16,380 nucleotides of DNA from an uncultured Spirochaetaceae bacterium. Lineage in GTDB: Bacteria > Spirochaetota > Spirochaetia > Treponematales > Treponemataceae. Shown one piece after another: positions 1 through 7,938 of this stretch. The stretch's first letter is position 1; every line of letters begins with the position of its first letter. A program made the translations under genes and the position numbers. The notes beneath the pieces were generated by a model. It saw only the letters and a program-made list of their open reading frames with translations. It did not search any database and had not been told where the DNA came from. The DNA lies in assembly GCA_902797925.1 (NCBI GenBank), contig CADBUT010000008.1, positions 1-16,380 on the forward strand, given 5' to 3'.

Positions 1-39
1 ATAGGGCTGTCATACGGCAGCCCTATTCCGCTTTTTTTT
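1..39 (+). terminator. Rho-independent terminator of an upstream gene
   Basis: ATAGGGCTG at 1-9 pairs perfectly with CAGCCCTAT at 18-26, and the stem can add a wobble and a C-G pair inside. An eight-T run lies at 32-39, five bases beyond the stem. This is the expected layout of an intrinsic terminator reading left to right. The stem may begin before the window. The terminated gene is outside the window; tsf often precedes frr in bacteria, but that cannot be seen here. The T run partly overlaps the -35 box of the next promoter, so the two transcription units are packed very closely. Confidence 0.85.
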
Positions 40-66
40 GCGTATTTAACAAAACTATGGTATAAT
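38..66 (+). promoter_or_regulatory. Sigma-70-type promoter for the frr operon
   Basis: A perfect TATAAT lies at 61-66, preceded by TGG at 58-60, which gives an extended -10 element. Seventeen bases upstream, TTGCGT at 38-43 is a weak -35 box. Transcription would start near 73, giving a leader of about 55 bases before frr. The leader holds a small hairpin (CGCAC at 76-80 with GTGCG at 94-98, loop 13) and a Shine-Dalgarno AAGGA at 116-120. The position directly after a terminator supports the call. Confidence 0.75.
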
Positions 67-127
67 ATGATCGTACGCACCGTTTTAATCAGTGTGCGCC
101 TAATTTCCGCCTTTTAAGGAATTAATT

Positions 128-682
128 ATGTCTGAAATTAACGAAGCAAGCGTAAAGCGCATGGAAAAGACAATCAATGCGCTTAAAGATGAATTCAATA
201 CAATCCGCACAGGCCGCGCATCGGCTGCTCTTTTTGATAAAGTTCGTGTTGACTATTACGGAGATAAAACACCGCTTTCGCAGGTAGCAAATATTGCAAT
301 TCCTGAAGCACGCATGGTTGTTATTACTCCTTGGGATAAATCTCTTATAGGTGAAATTGAAAAAGCCATTCAGCGTTCAGAACTTGGTTTGAACCCTTCT
401 AACGACGGCAAGGTTATCCGCATTGCAATTCCGCCGTTAACTGCAGACCGCCGCAAAGAGCTTGTAAAGCAGGCGAAGACAATCGCTGAAAACAGCCGCG
501 TTGCAATCCGCAACATCCGCCGCGACGGCAACGATGAGCTTAAAAAGCAGCAGAAAGACGGTTCAATCACAGAAGATGAATTGAAGACAACAGAAGATTC
601 ACTTCAGAAAACAACAGACAAATTCATTTCAGAAATTAATAAAATATTTGAAGATAAAGAAAAAGAGATAATGGAAGGCTAA
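128..682 (+). CDS. frr: Ribosome recycling factor
   Basis: Ribosome recycling factor acts in the cytoplasm with EF-G to split post-termination 70S ribosomes and release mRNA and tRNA. The 184-residue product matches the usual length of about 185. The N-terminal helix carries the typical IRTGRASAALFDKV stretch (residues 26-39), the middle holds the small beta domain including the ITPWDKS segment, and the C-terminal helices begin with LTADRRKELVK and the Arg-rich VAIRNIRRD segment that belongs to the ribosome-binding face of the long helix bundle. The ATG at 128 has AAGGA 7 bases upstream. It is the first gene of the operon, and its TAA stop shares one base with the uppS start (TAATG), so translation of uppS is probably coupled. 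Nothing is unusual in the sequence. Confidence 0.98.
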   Translation: MSEINEASVKRMEKTINALKDEFNTIRTGRASAALFDKVRVDYYGDKTPLSQVANIAIPEARMVVITPWDKSLIGEIEKAIQRSELGLNPSNDGKVIRIAIPPLTADRRKELVKQAKTIAENSRVAIRNIRRDGNDELKKQQKDGSITEDELKTTEDSLQKTTDKFISEINKIFEDKEKEIMEG

Positions 683-1395
683 TGGCAGAGTCAACCTTAG
701 ACAAAGAAAACATTCCCGTTCATATCGGAATCATCATGGACGGGAATGGACGCTGGGCTCAAAAACGGAATCTTGCACGTTCTTTTGGTCACAAGGAAGG
801 ACTTGAAAGCGCCCGCCGCATTTTGACGGCAGCCGCTGAACTTGGCGTAAAATACGTTACATTGTACACGTTCTCAACAGAAAACTGGAAACGTACAAAA
901 GAAGAAGTCGGTTTCCTTATGGGGCTTATTACAAGCCACCTGCATGCAGAAGTTGAGCGTTATCTCAAAGATGATATCCGTCTGCTCCATTTGGGAGACA
1001 TGGCAGGGCTTCCAGAAGATGTTCAGAAAGAACTGAAAGACGCCATGGAAAAAACTGCCCCAAAAAGAGGTACAACCGTAGTGCTTGCCATTAACTACGG
1101 CGGCAGAGACGAAATAGTCCGCGGCGTAAATAAAATTCTCTCATCAGACAGTCTGCCGGCAAAAGTTGATGAATCTGTTTTAGAAAAATCTTTTGATATA
1201 CCAGACCTTCCGCCAGTAGATTTGCTTATAAGAACTGGCGGAGAAAAGAGATTGAGCAACTTTCTTTTATGGCACGCCGCTTATGCAGAGCTTGCATTTT
1301 CAGACACACTCTGGCCAGATTATTCCAAAGAAGAATTCTTAGCAACAATAGCTGATTATCAACATAGAAACAGAAGATTTGGTGGTGTCAAATGA
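682..1395 (+). CDS. uppS: Isoprenyl transferase (undecaprenyl diphosphate synthase)
   Basis: UppS is a cis-prenyltransferase that adds isopentenyl diphosphate units to farnesyl diphosphate to make undecaprenyl diphosphate, the lipid carrier for peptidoglycan and other glycans. The 237-residue length is normal. The first signature HIGIIMDGNGRWA spans residues 14-26 with the catalytic Asp20. A TFSTENWKR stretch (63-71) and the C-terminal RTGGEKRLSNFLLW signature (184-197) follow, so the diphosphate-binding and Mg-binding residues are present. The start overlaps the frr stop by one base, and GGAAGG at 673-678 is a good ribosome binding site inside the end of frr. The stop overlaps the cdsA start as ATGA. 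Its substrate pathway is represented two genes downstream by dxr, and its product is used by RodA/PBP2 encoded in the right half of the window. Confidence 0.97.
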   Translation: MAESTLDKENIPVHIGIIMDGNGRWAQKRNLARSFGHKEGLESARRILTAAAELGVKYVTLYTFSTENWKRTKEEVGFLMGLITSHLHAEVERYLKDDIRLLHLGDMAGLPEDVQKELKDAMEKTAPKRGTTVVLAINYGGRDEIVRGVNKILSSDSLPAKVDESVLEKSFDIPDLPPVDLLIRTGGEKRLSNFLLWHAAYAELAFSDTLWPDYSKEEFLATIADYQHRNRRFGGVK

Positions 1396-2243
1396 GTAAA
1401 GTAATGCAACGTCTGCTGACATTTATAATTGCAATTCCTATTTGTGTTGCACTTGTCTGGTTTGGCAAATGGCAGAACCATTTATTGCTCAACATTGTTG
1501 TAATTGCGGCAGCCGTAATTGCAGCAAACGAAATGCAGGTACTTTTTAAGCAGAATCTTTCTGTTCAGCCTAAACCATTTGTACTGTTTCTTTCTTTTTT
1601 TGTTTCTGCAACAGCAACCTTATGTACAACTTTTAACTATACAATGGAATATGCCACATTTTCTTTTGTTTTTGCACTTTCATTTATATTGATTTTTGAG
1701 ATTTTTTCAAAAAAAGCCGGCGAAGAACAGTTTGCTGCGTCTTTGACAAGAATTGTCACATCTTCTTTTACAATTCTCTATTCATCTTTTTTCTTTACAT
1801 TTATTCAGAGAATGACTGTCTGGCATTATTCACGCGAAATCATTATTGTTTTTCTGCTTATGGTTTTTATGTGCGATTCAGTCGCATGGCTATTCGGCGT
1901 TACAATGGGCAAAAACAACAGAGGGCTAATCAAAGTAAGCCCCAATAAAAGCGTAATGGGCTTTATCGGCGGTTTTGCCGGCTCTATCGCCATCGGAATT
2001 ATTGCGCATTATGTTTTTCCTGTTTTTGATTCAATCTCAAAAGTTATTCTTCTTGGTTTTATAACAGCTTTTGCTGCTATTCTTGGTGATTTGGCAGAAT
2101 CTGTAATGAAGCGTTCCGCCCGAATTAAAGATTCCGGTAACATTATTCCCGGGCGCGGCGGCATTTTAGATTCTATCGATTCAATTGTGTTTGCAGCCCC
2201 TGTTTTTTATATTACAATTCAGTTTTTGTTTAACTTGTCTTAA
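1392..2243 (+). CDS. cdsA: Phosphatidate cytidylyltransferase (CDP-diglyceride synthase)
   Basis: CdsA converts phosphatidic acid and CTP to CDP-diacylglycerol, the precursor of membrane phospholipids, in the inner membrane. The 283-residue protein is hydrophobic throughout with about eight likely membrane segments. The C-terminal CDP-synthase signature is recognisable: S237, K240, R241, K246, D247, then PGRGGILDSID at 253-263. The family consensus has His where this protein has Arg255 and Arg where it has Ser261, while the two acidic residues D260 and D263 are kept. I treat it as functional because the rest is intact and the operon position (uppS-cdsA-dxr-rseP) is the classic one. It starts within the uppS stop (ATGA), with GGTGG at 1381-1385 as ribosome binding site, and ends 2 bases before dxr. 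Confidence 0.94.
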   Translation: MSKVMQRLLTFIIAIPICVALVWFGKWQNHLLLNIVVIAAAVIAANEMQVLFKQNLSVQPKPFVLFLSFFVSATATLCTTFNYTMEYATFSFVFALSFILIFEIFSKKAGEEQFAASLTRIVTSSFTILYSSFFFTFIQRMTVWHYSREIIIVFLLMVFMCDSVAWLFGVTMGKNNRGLIKVSPNKSVMGFIGGFAGSIAIGIIAHYVFPVFDSISKVILLGFITAFAAILGDLAESVMKRSARIKDSGNIIPGRGGILDSIDSIVFAAPVFYITIQFLFNLS

Positions 2244-2245
2244 TT

Positions 2246-3385
2246 ATGAAAAAAATACTCATTTTAGGAGCCACCGGTTCAATAGGAAAAAGCGGTCTTG
2301 ATATTATCAGGCAGCACCCTGACAAGTTTTGTCTTGCAGGTATGAGTGCACACAAAAATGCAGACGCACTTCTGCAAGCTGCCGGAGAATTCAACTGCAA
2401 GAATTTGTGTCTTACATCTGAAAGCACACAGCACATTGACAGCGTTTCTTTTTACGGCTCAGACGGGCTTAAAGAGCTTATAAAGTCTACAGACTGCGAC
2501 ATTATCCTTAATGGAATTGCAGGCGCGGCCGGCTTAGTGCCTTCAATTACGGCACTTGAAAATCACAAAGACCTTGCGCTTGCAAACAAAGAGACAATCG
2601 TAATGGCAGGGCTTTTAATAAGAAAGCTTGCCGCCAAAAATAATGCGCGTATACTTCCTGTAGACTCTGAACATTCAGCAGTTTTCAGCCTTACACAAAA
2701 ATACGGAAAGGATGCGCTTGATTCAATTGTTTTAACTGCTTCTGGCGGACCATTCAGAAATACTCCGAAAGAAAAGCTTGAAACAGTCACACTTGCCGAC
2801 ACTTTGAAACACCCTACATGGAACATGGGGCAGAAAATAACAATAGACTCAGCCACTCTTGCAAACAAGGGTCTTGAAGTAATTGAAGCATGCCGTCTTT
2901 TTGATGTTCCGGCTGAAAAGGTGCATGTAGTAGTTCATCCGCAGAGCCTTGTACATTCGTTGATACGCACAAAAGACGGCGTCCTTTATGCGCAGATTTC
3001 AGAACCGGACATGAAACACCCTATTCTTCAGGCTTTTTTCTGGCCGGAATTTCAGCCTAACAAATTGAAGCTTTTTGACTTGGCAGACAATGTTGAAATG
3101 ACTTTTCAGAAACCGCGGACAGACGATTTTAGAATGCTGCCTCTTGCTTTTGAAGCGGCTAAAAAATCGGGGCAGTACACAATTGCCTATAATGCTGCAA
3201 ACGAAGTTGCGGTAGCTGCTTTTATACAGACACAGATAAAGTTTCTTGATATTCCTAATCTGACAGAAGAAGTGCTTGCCAGAGACTGGACTGGAGAGCC
3301 GTCAGATTTTGACGAAGTCTTTGAAGCAGACAAAAAAGCACGATCTGCTGCAAAAGAAGTCCTTTCAAAATGGGGGGCATTATGA
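2246..3385 (+). CDS. dxr: 1-deoxy-D-xylulose 5-phosphate reductoisomerase
   Basis: Dxr (IspC) catalyses the NADPH-dependent rearrangement and reduction of DXP to MEP, the first committed step of the non-mevalonate isoprenoid pathway, in the cytosol; it is the fosmidomycin target. The 379-residue length is typical. Visible motifs are the nucleotide-binding GATGSIG (8-14), NKET (114-117), the metal ligands in PVDSEH (138-143, D140 and E142), ASGGPFR (165-171) and HPTWNMGQKITIDSATLANK (189-208), followed by E211 as the third metal ligand, and VHPQSLVHS (230-238). All catalytic residues appear intact. The ATG lies 2 bases after the cdsA stop and has no visible Shine-Dalgarno sequence, so it probably depends on coupling to cdsA translation. 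The stop overlaps the preferred rseP start as ATGA. Confidence 0.98.
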   Translation: MKKILILGATGSIGKSGLDIIRQHPDKFCLAGMSAHKNADALLQAAGEFNCKNLCLTSESTQHIDSVSFYGSDGLKELIKSTDCDIILNGIAGAAGLVPSITALENHKDLALANKETIVMAGLLIRKLAAKNNARILPVDSEHSAVFSLTQKYGKDALDSIVLTASGGPFRNTPKEKLETVTLADTLKHPTWNMGQKITIDSATLANKGLEVIEACRLFDVPAEKVHVVVHPQSLVHSLIRTKDGVLYAQISEPDMKHPILQAFFWPEFQPNKLKLFDLADNVEMTFQKPRTDDFRMLPLAFEAAKKSGQYTIAYNAANEVAVAAFIQTQIKFLDIPNLTEEVLARDWTGEPSDFDEVFEADKKARSAAKEVLSKWGAL

Positions 3386-4746
3386 TAATTGTCTGGGGGC
3401 TTCTCGGCTTATGCATCATTGTAGTTGTCCACGAATTCGGCCATTTTATCGCGGCAAAGCTTTTGAATATAGACGTTGAGAGTTTTTCTGTCGGCATGGG
3501 GCCTGTTCTTGCGCGTAAGCAGATTGGCTCGACAGAATTCCGGCTCTCGCTTCTGCCTGTAGGCGGCTACTGCGGTATAAAAGGCGAATCTGATTTTCAA
3601 AAGGCAATTGAAGCTGATCTTGACCGCATACATCCAGAACCGCGTTCATTTTTTGAGAATCCTTTCAAGCGGCTCATTATTGCCTTTGCAGGGCCTTTTG
3701 CAAACATTGTCTTTACGGTTTTTGCGTTTATCATAATTGCTTTTGCAGGAAAGACTTATTACTCCACAGATCCGGTAATTATTCTTGCAACAGATGTTTA
3801 TCCTGAAATGACAAGCACCGCGAAAGAAGCAGGTCTTCTGACAGGCGACTACATTTATTCAATTGGAAAAGATGAAATAAAAACTTTCGCAGACCTTCAG
3901 ACAGCTGTGGCCCTGCATCCGGATGAAACACTTGATTTCGGAATAATCAGAAATGGCGGGCTTTTGAAAATTCCAGTTTTTATTGCAATGGACAAGGCTT
4001 CTGCAAGCGGCAAAATCGGCGTAATAAACTGGGTTACACCGAAAATCAAGCATATCGAAGAAAATTCCCCAGCCGGTAAAGCAGGCCTCAAGCCATTTGA
4101 CCTTATTATAGAATCTAACGGTGTTGAAGTTCACCATGTTATGGAACTTGTAAAAACTTTTGAAGATGCTTCCGTTGCAAAACTTAAAGTTCAGCGGCAA
4201 GACCAGATTGTAGACATTGAGATTCCGCTTGAAAAGACAAAAGACGGAAGCTACAACCTTGGCATAGAATTTGATTACGTTGCAGTTACAGAAAAGGCAG
4301 ATTCGTTCTTTGGCGGCATTGCGGAAGGCTTTAAGCAGACCGGTGAGCTTATCGCGCTTACTTTAAAGACAATTACATGGTTCTTTAAGGGCATCGACGT
4401 AACACAGGCTGTTGCAGGACCTATAAGAATTACTGTAATGCTCGGTGAGACAGCAAAAACGGGTTTTGCAGCAGGTTTTACAGAAGGTCTTGTTACAATG
4501 CTGAATTTTCTCGCGCTTATCAGTGTTTCGCTTTTTATAATGAACCTGCTGCCAATTCCGATTCTTGACGGCGGAATCATTTTGTTTGCTATTATCGAGA
4601 TTATCCGGGGCAAAGGCGTTTCACCAAAAACAATGCAGAGAGTTCAGTATATAGGCATTTTTATTATCGGGCTATTGTTTGTTGTGGCACTTACAAGCGA
4701 CTTTAACTATGTTTTTAAAGCTGTTAAAGCATTTTTTGCAAAATAA
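3382..4746 (+). CDS. rseP: Site-2 intramembrane zinc metalloprotease, RseP family
   Basis: RseP-family proteases cut membrane-spanning substrates such as anti-sigma factors or signal-peptide remnants. With the start at 3382 the protein has 454 residues: HEFGH zinc motif at 17-21 in the first membrane segment, a conserved MGP/LLPVGGY region behind it, a second helix near 100-123, two PDZ domains (about 136-206 and 219-285), and the NLLPIPILDGG motif at 388-398 whose Asp396 is the third zinc ligand. I chose 3382 because it forms an ATGA overlap with the dxr stop and places HExxH at the usual depth. An ATG at 3370 adds four residues and cannot be excluded. A six-G run at 3372-3377 may serve as ribosome binding site for 3382. 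The substrate cannot be told from this window, as no sigma or anti-sigma gene is present. Confidence 0.96.
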   Translation: MIIVWGLLGLCIIVVVHEFGHFIAAKLLNIDVESFSVGMGPVLARKQIGSTEFRLSLLPVGGYCGIKGESDFQKAIEADLDRIHPEPRSFFENPFKRLIIAFAGPFANIVFTVFAFIIIAFAGKTYYSTDPVIILATDVYPEMTSTAKEAGLLTGDYIYSIGKDEIKTFADLQTAVALHPDETLDFGIIRNGGLLKIPVFIAMDKASASGKIGVINWVTPKIKHIEENSPAGKAGLKPFDLIIESNGVEVHHVMELVKTFEDASVAKLKVQRQDQIVDIEIPLEKTKDGSYNLGIEFDYVAVTEKADSFFGGIAEGFKQTGELIALTLKTITWFFKGIDVTQAVAGPIRITVMLGETAKTGFAAGFTEGLVTMLNFLALISVSLFIMNLLPIPILDGGIILFAIIEIIRGKGVSPKTMQRVQYIGIFIIGLLFVVALTSDFNYVFKAVKAFFAK

Positions 4747-4804
4747 ATTTTCTATATTTTCTCTAAAATGTGTAACAAAATAGCAATTAAAGGATTCAAT
4801 TAAT
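4747..4804 (+). other. A+T-rich 58-base gap with ribosome binding site
   Basis: This gap separates rseP from the beta-propeller gene. It is very A+T-rich and contains TATATT at 4753-4758 and TAAAAT at 4764-4769, but neither has a convincing -35 box 16-18 bases upstream, so I do not call a promoter. AAAGGA at 4789-4794 is a clear Shine-Dalgarno sequence for the next gene. No hairpin with a T run is seen, so read-through from the frr operon is possible. Confidence 0.5.
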
Positions 4805-6715
4805 ATGAAACAACTTACTGCTTTTAACAATTCTTTTAAGAAAACTTTTATGACAGCAGGCTTTTTAATCTGCCTTGCCGCTGTTTTTTCGCAAAATTAT
4901 TCAACACAGCCTCACTTCTCTACTGTTACTGCACTTGCTTATAGAGAAGCTTCTGACACAGTTTTTTCATGCGGTGAAGACGGAATGGTTATAGCCTGGA
5001 ACAATGCTACAGGAACAGGCGACCACTTTCAGTGCTCAAACCTGCCGATCCGCGCAATTGCGCTCAACCCGCAGAAAAACGAAATAGCAGTTTATGAGAC
5101 AGATAACACAGAAATTTTCAGGGTTACGGTTATAGACTGGACATATAAAAACAAGAAATATACAAAAACTTTCAAAGATTCTGTAACATGCATCGCTTTT
5201 TCTGCACAGGGTACATATCTCATTGTAGGAACAACTTCGCTCAAAGGTGTCAACTTCTTTTTGTCAGAAAACGGAATGCCGCGCAACCTTCTTACGGCTT
5301 CAACAGGCGCAGTTACAATGGCTAAGACAAGCGGCACAGAATCAACGCTTGTAGTTTATTCTCCGACAGGCTTGCTAAGTTATTATGACTTGAAAAAAGG
5401 CACAGAAAAAGGCCGCTTTGCAGTTGAACCGAATCTTGAACAGCCAGTGCTTTTTAACAACAATGTAAGCTTTGCAGGCTACAAAGACAACAAAATCTAC
5501 ACAATTGCGGCTACAACTGGCAAGACTGAAACAACAGCCTATGCCTACGACCCTATTTTCTGTACAGTTGATTCAGATGCGGCGCTTTACTATGCCCAGA
5601 ACGATTCAAAGCTTTCTACAATTTATTCTGTTGCACCAAAAGGAAATGCCACACGCGAACAGGCTTTTTCCTATACAGATGAACCAAAATCAATTGTAAA
5701 GACAGCCGGCGGATATTATATTGGAACTTCTTCAGGCGATATCTACAAGCTGAATAAAACCGAAAGCTATGCAGTCAGTCAATTAGAGCCGCTGACCACA
5801 CCGACATATGCAATCATAAAAGATATCTGCACTACTCCAGACGGAAACGCATTTATTCTTACTGAGTCAGAAATTCTACACGTGCTTGATGACGGCTGCA
5901 CAACAGAGCCGGTTTTACAGAATTCAGGCTTTACCAATATTTCTGCCACAGATGACAATCTTTATTTGTGGAATAAAAATACAAGAAAATCGATTTATGC
6001 CTTTAATTTTACAGAACCTACAGACAAACCTGCTTTTGTTTACACACCAAGCTATTCGATTCAGTTTTTAAAGACTTACGGCGATAAGATTCTGCTGCTT
6101 GAAGGCAATTCAGCTGTTACGCTTATTGATGCAGTAACAAACACTGTAATAAACAAATACACTGGTACAGGTTATCTTGATGCAGCGTTAATTAACGGTA
6201 CAGAGATTTATGTCGGGAAATCCAGTGCGACAAACCCAAAAGTGCCATTTCTACTTATCGATACAAAAACCGGCGAAACAGTCAGCCTCAACATTAAGGC
6301 AAACGCTGTTTACAGCTTTGACACAGCAAACGGCATGATTTTTGGGCAGATGTACACTGAAAACAATAACGTCCCTTCATGCTCAATTTTTACATTCAGA
6401 CCTGAACAGCGCGACTACAAGATTCTTTGGACTGAAAAAGGCGAATCAACTTCTTCGTTTATGCAGATTGTTGACGGAACACTGTTCACAGACTTTTCAA
6501 AAAATCAGCTTGTCTCAATAAATCTTTCAAATACTTCGCAGAGAAGACGGCTCACTTCAGGCGGTGCTGCAAAAGTTGCAGTATTTGACAACAAGCTTTA
6601 TATCCTAAACTCAAAAGGCACATTATTCGTTTATGAGAACGATTCTGATTTTACCCAAATTGGAAATGTCGCCCTTTCGTTTGACAATCAGCTTATTGAT
6701 ATAACGCAGAATTAG
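4805..6715 (+). CDS. Secreted WD40/beta-propeller-like protein, unknown function
   Basis: I do not recognise a named family. The 636-residue product has a basic start and a hydrophobic stretch at about residues 14-28 ending AVFSQN, which fits an export signal with cleavage after Ser29, so a periplasmic or surface location is likely. The mature part is rich in short beta-strand, Gly/Asp-turn units. The first, VTALAYREASDTVFSCGEDG followed by a hydrophobic run and Trp (41-65), reads like a WD40 blade, and similar units recur at about 82-110, 127-152, 335-362, 421-443 and 590-610. About 600 residues at 40-45 per blade would allow two seven-bladed propellers; this is inference from spacing only. 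No catalytic motif is seen. It has AAAGGA 10 bases upstream of the ATG, follows rseP, and ends 1 base before the YibE/F gene, which suggests co-expression and perhaps a shared envelope role. Confidence 0.85.
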   Translation: MKQLTAFNNSFKKTFMTAGFLICLAAVFSQNYSTQPHFSTVTALAYREASDTVFSCGEDGMVIAWNNATGTGDHFQCSNLPIRAIALNPQKNEIAVYETDNTEIFRVTVIDWTYKNKKYTKTFKDSVTCIAFSAQGTYLIVGTTSLKGVNFFLSENGMPRNLLTASTGAVTMAKTSGTESTLVVYSPTGLLSYYDLKKGTEKGRFAVEPNLEQPVLFNNNVSFAGYKDNKIYTIAATTGKTETTAYAYDPIFCTVDSDAALYYAQNDSKLSTIYSVAPKGNATREQAFSYTDEPKSIVKTAGGYYIGTSSGDIYKLNKTESYAVSQLEPLTTPTYAIIKDICTTPDGNAFILTESEILHVLDDGCTTEPVLQNSGFTNISATDDNLYLWNKNTRKSIYAFNFTEPTDKPAFVYTPSYSIQFLKTYGDKILLLEGNSAVTLIDAVTNTVINKYTGTGYLDAALINGTEIYVGKSSATNPKVPFLLIDTKTGETVSLNIKANAVYSFDTANGMIFGQMYTENNNVPSCSIFTFRPEQRDYKILWTEKGESTSSFMQIVDGTLFTDFSKNQLVSINLSNTSQRRRLTSGGAAKVAVFDNKLYILNSKGTLFVYENDSDFTQIGNVALSFDNQLIDITQN

Positions 6716-6716
6716 C

Positions 6717-7916
6717 ATGAAAGTTTCCGTTCCACATATTCTAACAGTTATTATTTCTGCCGCCATTCTGTTTTTTGTTTCGCTCAGATACCCTCCTTTA
6801 AAAAACACACTGGCTGCAGAAAAAAACGGCTGGGCTTCTTACAGGGGAAAAGTCATAGATATTGTTGACACATCTACAGAATATTATGAGAACGGAAACG
6901 GCTTAAAGAAAACAGCAATTCTTTTCAACGTAAAGCTTTATGACGGAGAATTCAAGCACAGAACTGTTAAAGCCGTACAAATGCAGGACGACTTTATTGC
7001 ACTAAAAAGCGATGCCGTAAAAAAAGGCGACAGTGTGATCATTCTTCAGCTAGATGAAAATACCGCTCCTTCTCTATCAGATAACACGCCCAATCAGGAA
7101 ATCTTTGAAAATCCAGTTTTTGTCTTTGAAGAATTTTACAGATTTACCTCAATGACGGTGCTGCTTTTTGTTTTTGTAATTCTTCTTTTGGTTTTTGGCG
7201 GCTTAAAAGGCATGAACACATTGATTTCGCTTGTATTTACATGCGCTTCAATTTTCTGCTGGTTCATTCCGTCTATTTTTTATGGTGCAAACCTTTATGT
7301 CACAAGCATTTCAGTCTGCCTTTTCATTATTGTGATGACCGTAATAATAGTAAACGGCTTCAATAAAAAAAGCATAGCATCAATCACCGGCTGTTTTGGA
7401 GGCGTGCTTATCGCGGCTCTTCTCTCGGTAATAATGAAAAACGCAATGCACATCAACGGCTATCTGAACAACGACTCGCTCTATTTGGAGGCGCTTCTGC
7501 CCGGCGGACAGAAAGACCTGGTTGCTGTGCTTTTTTCAGCTATTATTATAGGCGCTGTCGGTGCAGTAATGGACGTTTCAATGTCACTCGCTTCGGCACT
7601 ATACGAGCTTTCAACTTCAGTTAAGGACATTTCATTCAAGCAGCTTGTAAAATCTGGCTTTGCAATTGGCCGAGACATGATGGGAACAATGGCAAACACA
7701 CTGATTCTTGCCTACACAGGCAGCTCACTCTCGTTTATTCTTGTCTTAATTGCGTATAATTCGTCATTTTTGGGGCTTCTCAATAATCAGATTATAGCTT
7801 TTGAGATTATGCAGGCTCTGACCGGCTCAATCGGTATCCTGTGCGGTATTCCGCTAACAACGCTCATAGCTTCGGCGTTGTATTCCATTAAGATTGTCAT
7901 TACAGTTGACAATTAA
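6717..7916 (+). CDS. YibE/F family polytopic membrane protein
   Basis: The 399-residue product fits the YibE/F-like membrane protein family, whose biochemical role is not established. It has an N-terminal membrane anchor (about 7-24), a soluble beta-rich domain outside the bilayer core (about 35-135), and then some seven to eight membrane helices between 143 and 395. The family hallmarks are visible late in the protein: GAVMDVSMSLASALYEL (282-298) with the conserved Asp286, and GRDMMGTMANTLILAYTGSS (318-337). Family members often read DDV where this one has MDV. The ATG lies 1 base after the stop of the propeller gene and no Shine-Dalgarno sequence is visible, so its translation probably relies on that of its neighbour. 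It is the last gene of the plus-strand block and faces dnaB across 22 bases. Confidence 0.9.
   Translation: MKVSVPHILTVIISAAILFFVSLRYPPLKNTLAAEKNGWASYRGKVIDIVDTSTEYYENGNGLKKTAILFNVKLYDGEFKHRTVKAVQMQDDFIALKSDAVKKGDSVIILQLDENTAPSLSDNTPNQEIFENPVFVFEEFYRFTSMTVLLFVFVILLLVFGGLKGMNTLISLVFTCASIFCWFIPSIFYGANLYVTSISVCLFIIVMTVIIVNGFNKKSIASITGCFGGVLIAALLSVIMKNAMHINGYLNNDSLYLEALLPGGQKDLVAVLFSAIIIGAVGAVMDVSMSLASALYELSTSVKDISFKQLVKSGFAIGRDMMGTMANTLILAYTGSSLSFILVLIAYNSSFLGLLNNQIIAFEIMQALTGSIGILCGIPLTTLIASALYSIKIVITVDN
7893..7913. repeat. Inverted repeat at the convergent yibE/F-dnaB junction
   Basis: ATTGTCA at 7893-7899 is matched by TGACAAT at 7907-7913 around a 7-base loop. It lies inside the last codons of the YibE/F gene and just beyond dnaB. 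On neither strand is it followed by a real T run, so it is at best a weak bidirectional terminator or an RNA 3'-end stabiliser. The remaining 22 bases between the two stops hold nothing recognisable. Confidence 0.4.
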
Positions 7917-7938
7917 TCTATACTGAAACGCTTCGCGG

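Noticed and set aside
3372..3377. Six-G run at the dxr/rseP junction as a phase-variable tract
   Set aside because: It is short, slippage would only alter the last few Dxr residues, and it may act as a ribosome binding site for rseP.
3370..3381. ATG at 3370 as the rseP start
   Set aside because: It adds only four residues, lies deeper in dxr, and the ATG at 3382 makes the ATGA overlap common in this operon. It remains possible.
3859..4200. Open frame of 113 codons on the minus strand opposite rseP
   Set aside because: It is antisense to the PDZ region of RseP, has no promoter or ribosome binding site, and its product shows no domain.
4850..4895. Lipoprotein signal in the propeller protein (Cys23)
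   Set aside because: Cys23 is preceded by Phe-Leu-Ile and lies inside the hydrophobic core, without Gly, Ala or Ser at -1, so a normal signal peptide ending near Ser29 fits better.
7907..7930. TTGACAATTAATC resembling the start of a strong promoter, reading into the back of dnaB
   Set aside because: No -10 box is found 16-18 bases downstream (the sequence there is GCTTCG-like), and the match is explained by the end of the YibE/F gene and its inverted repeat.
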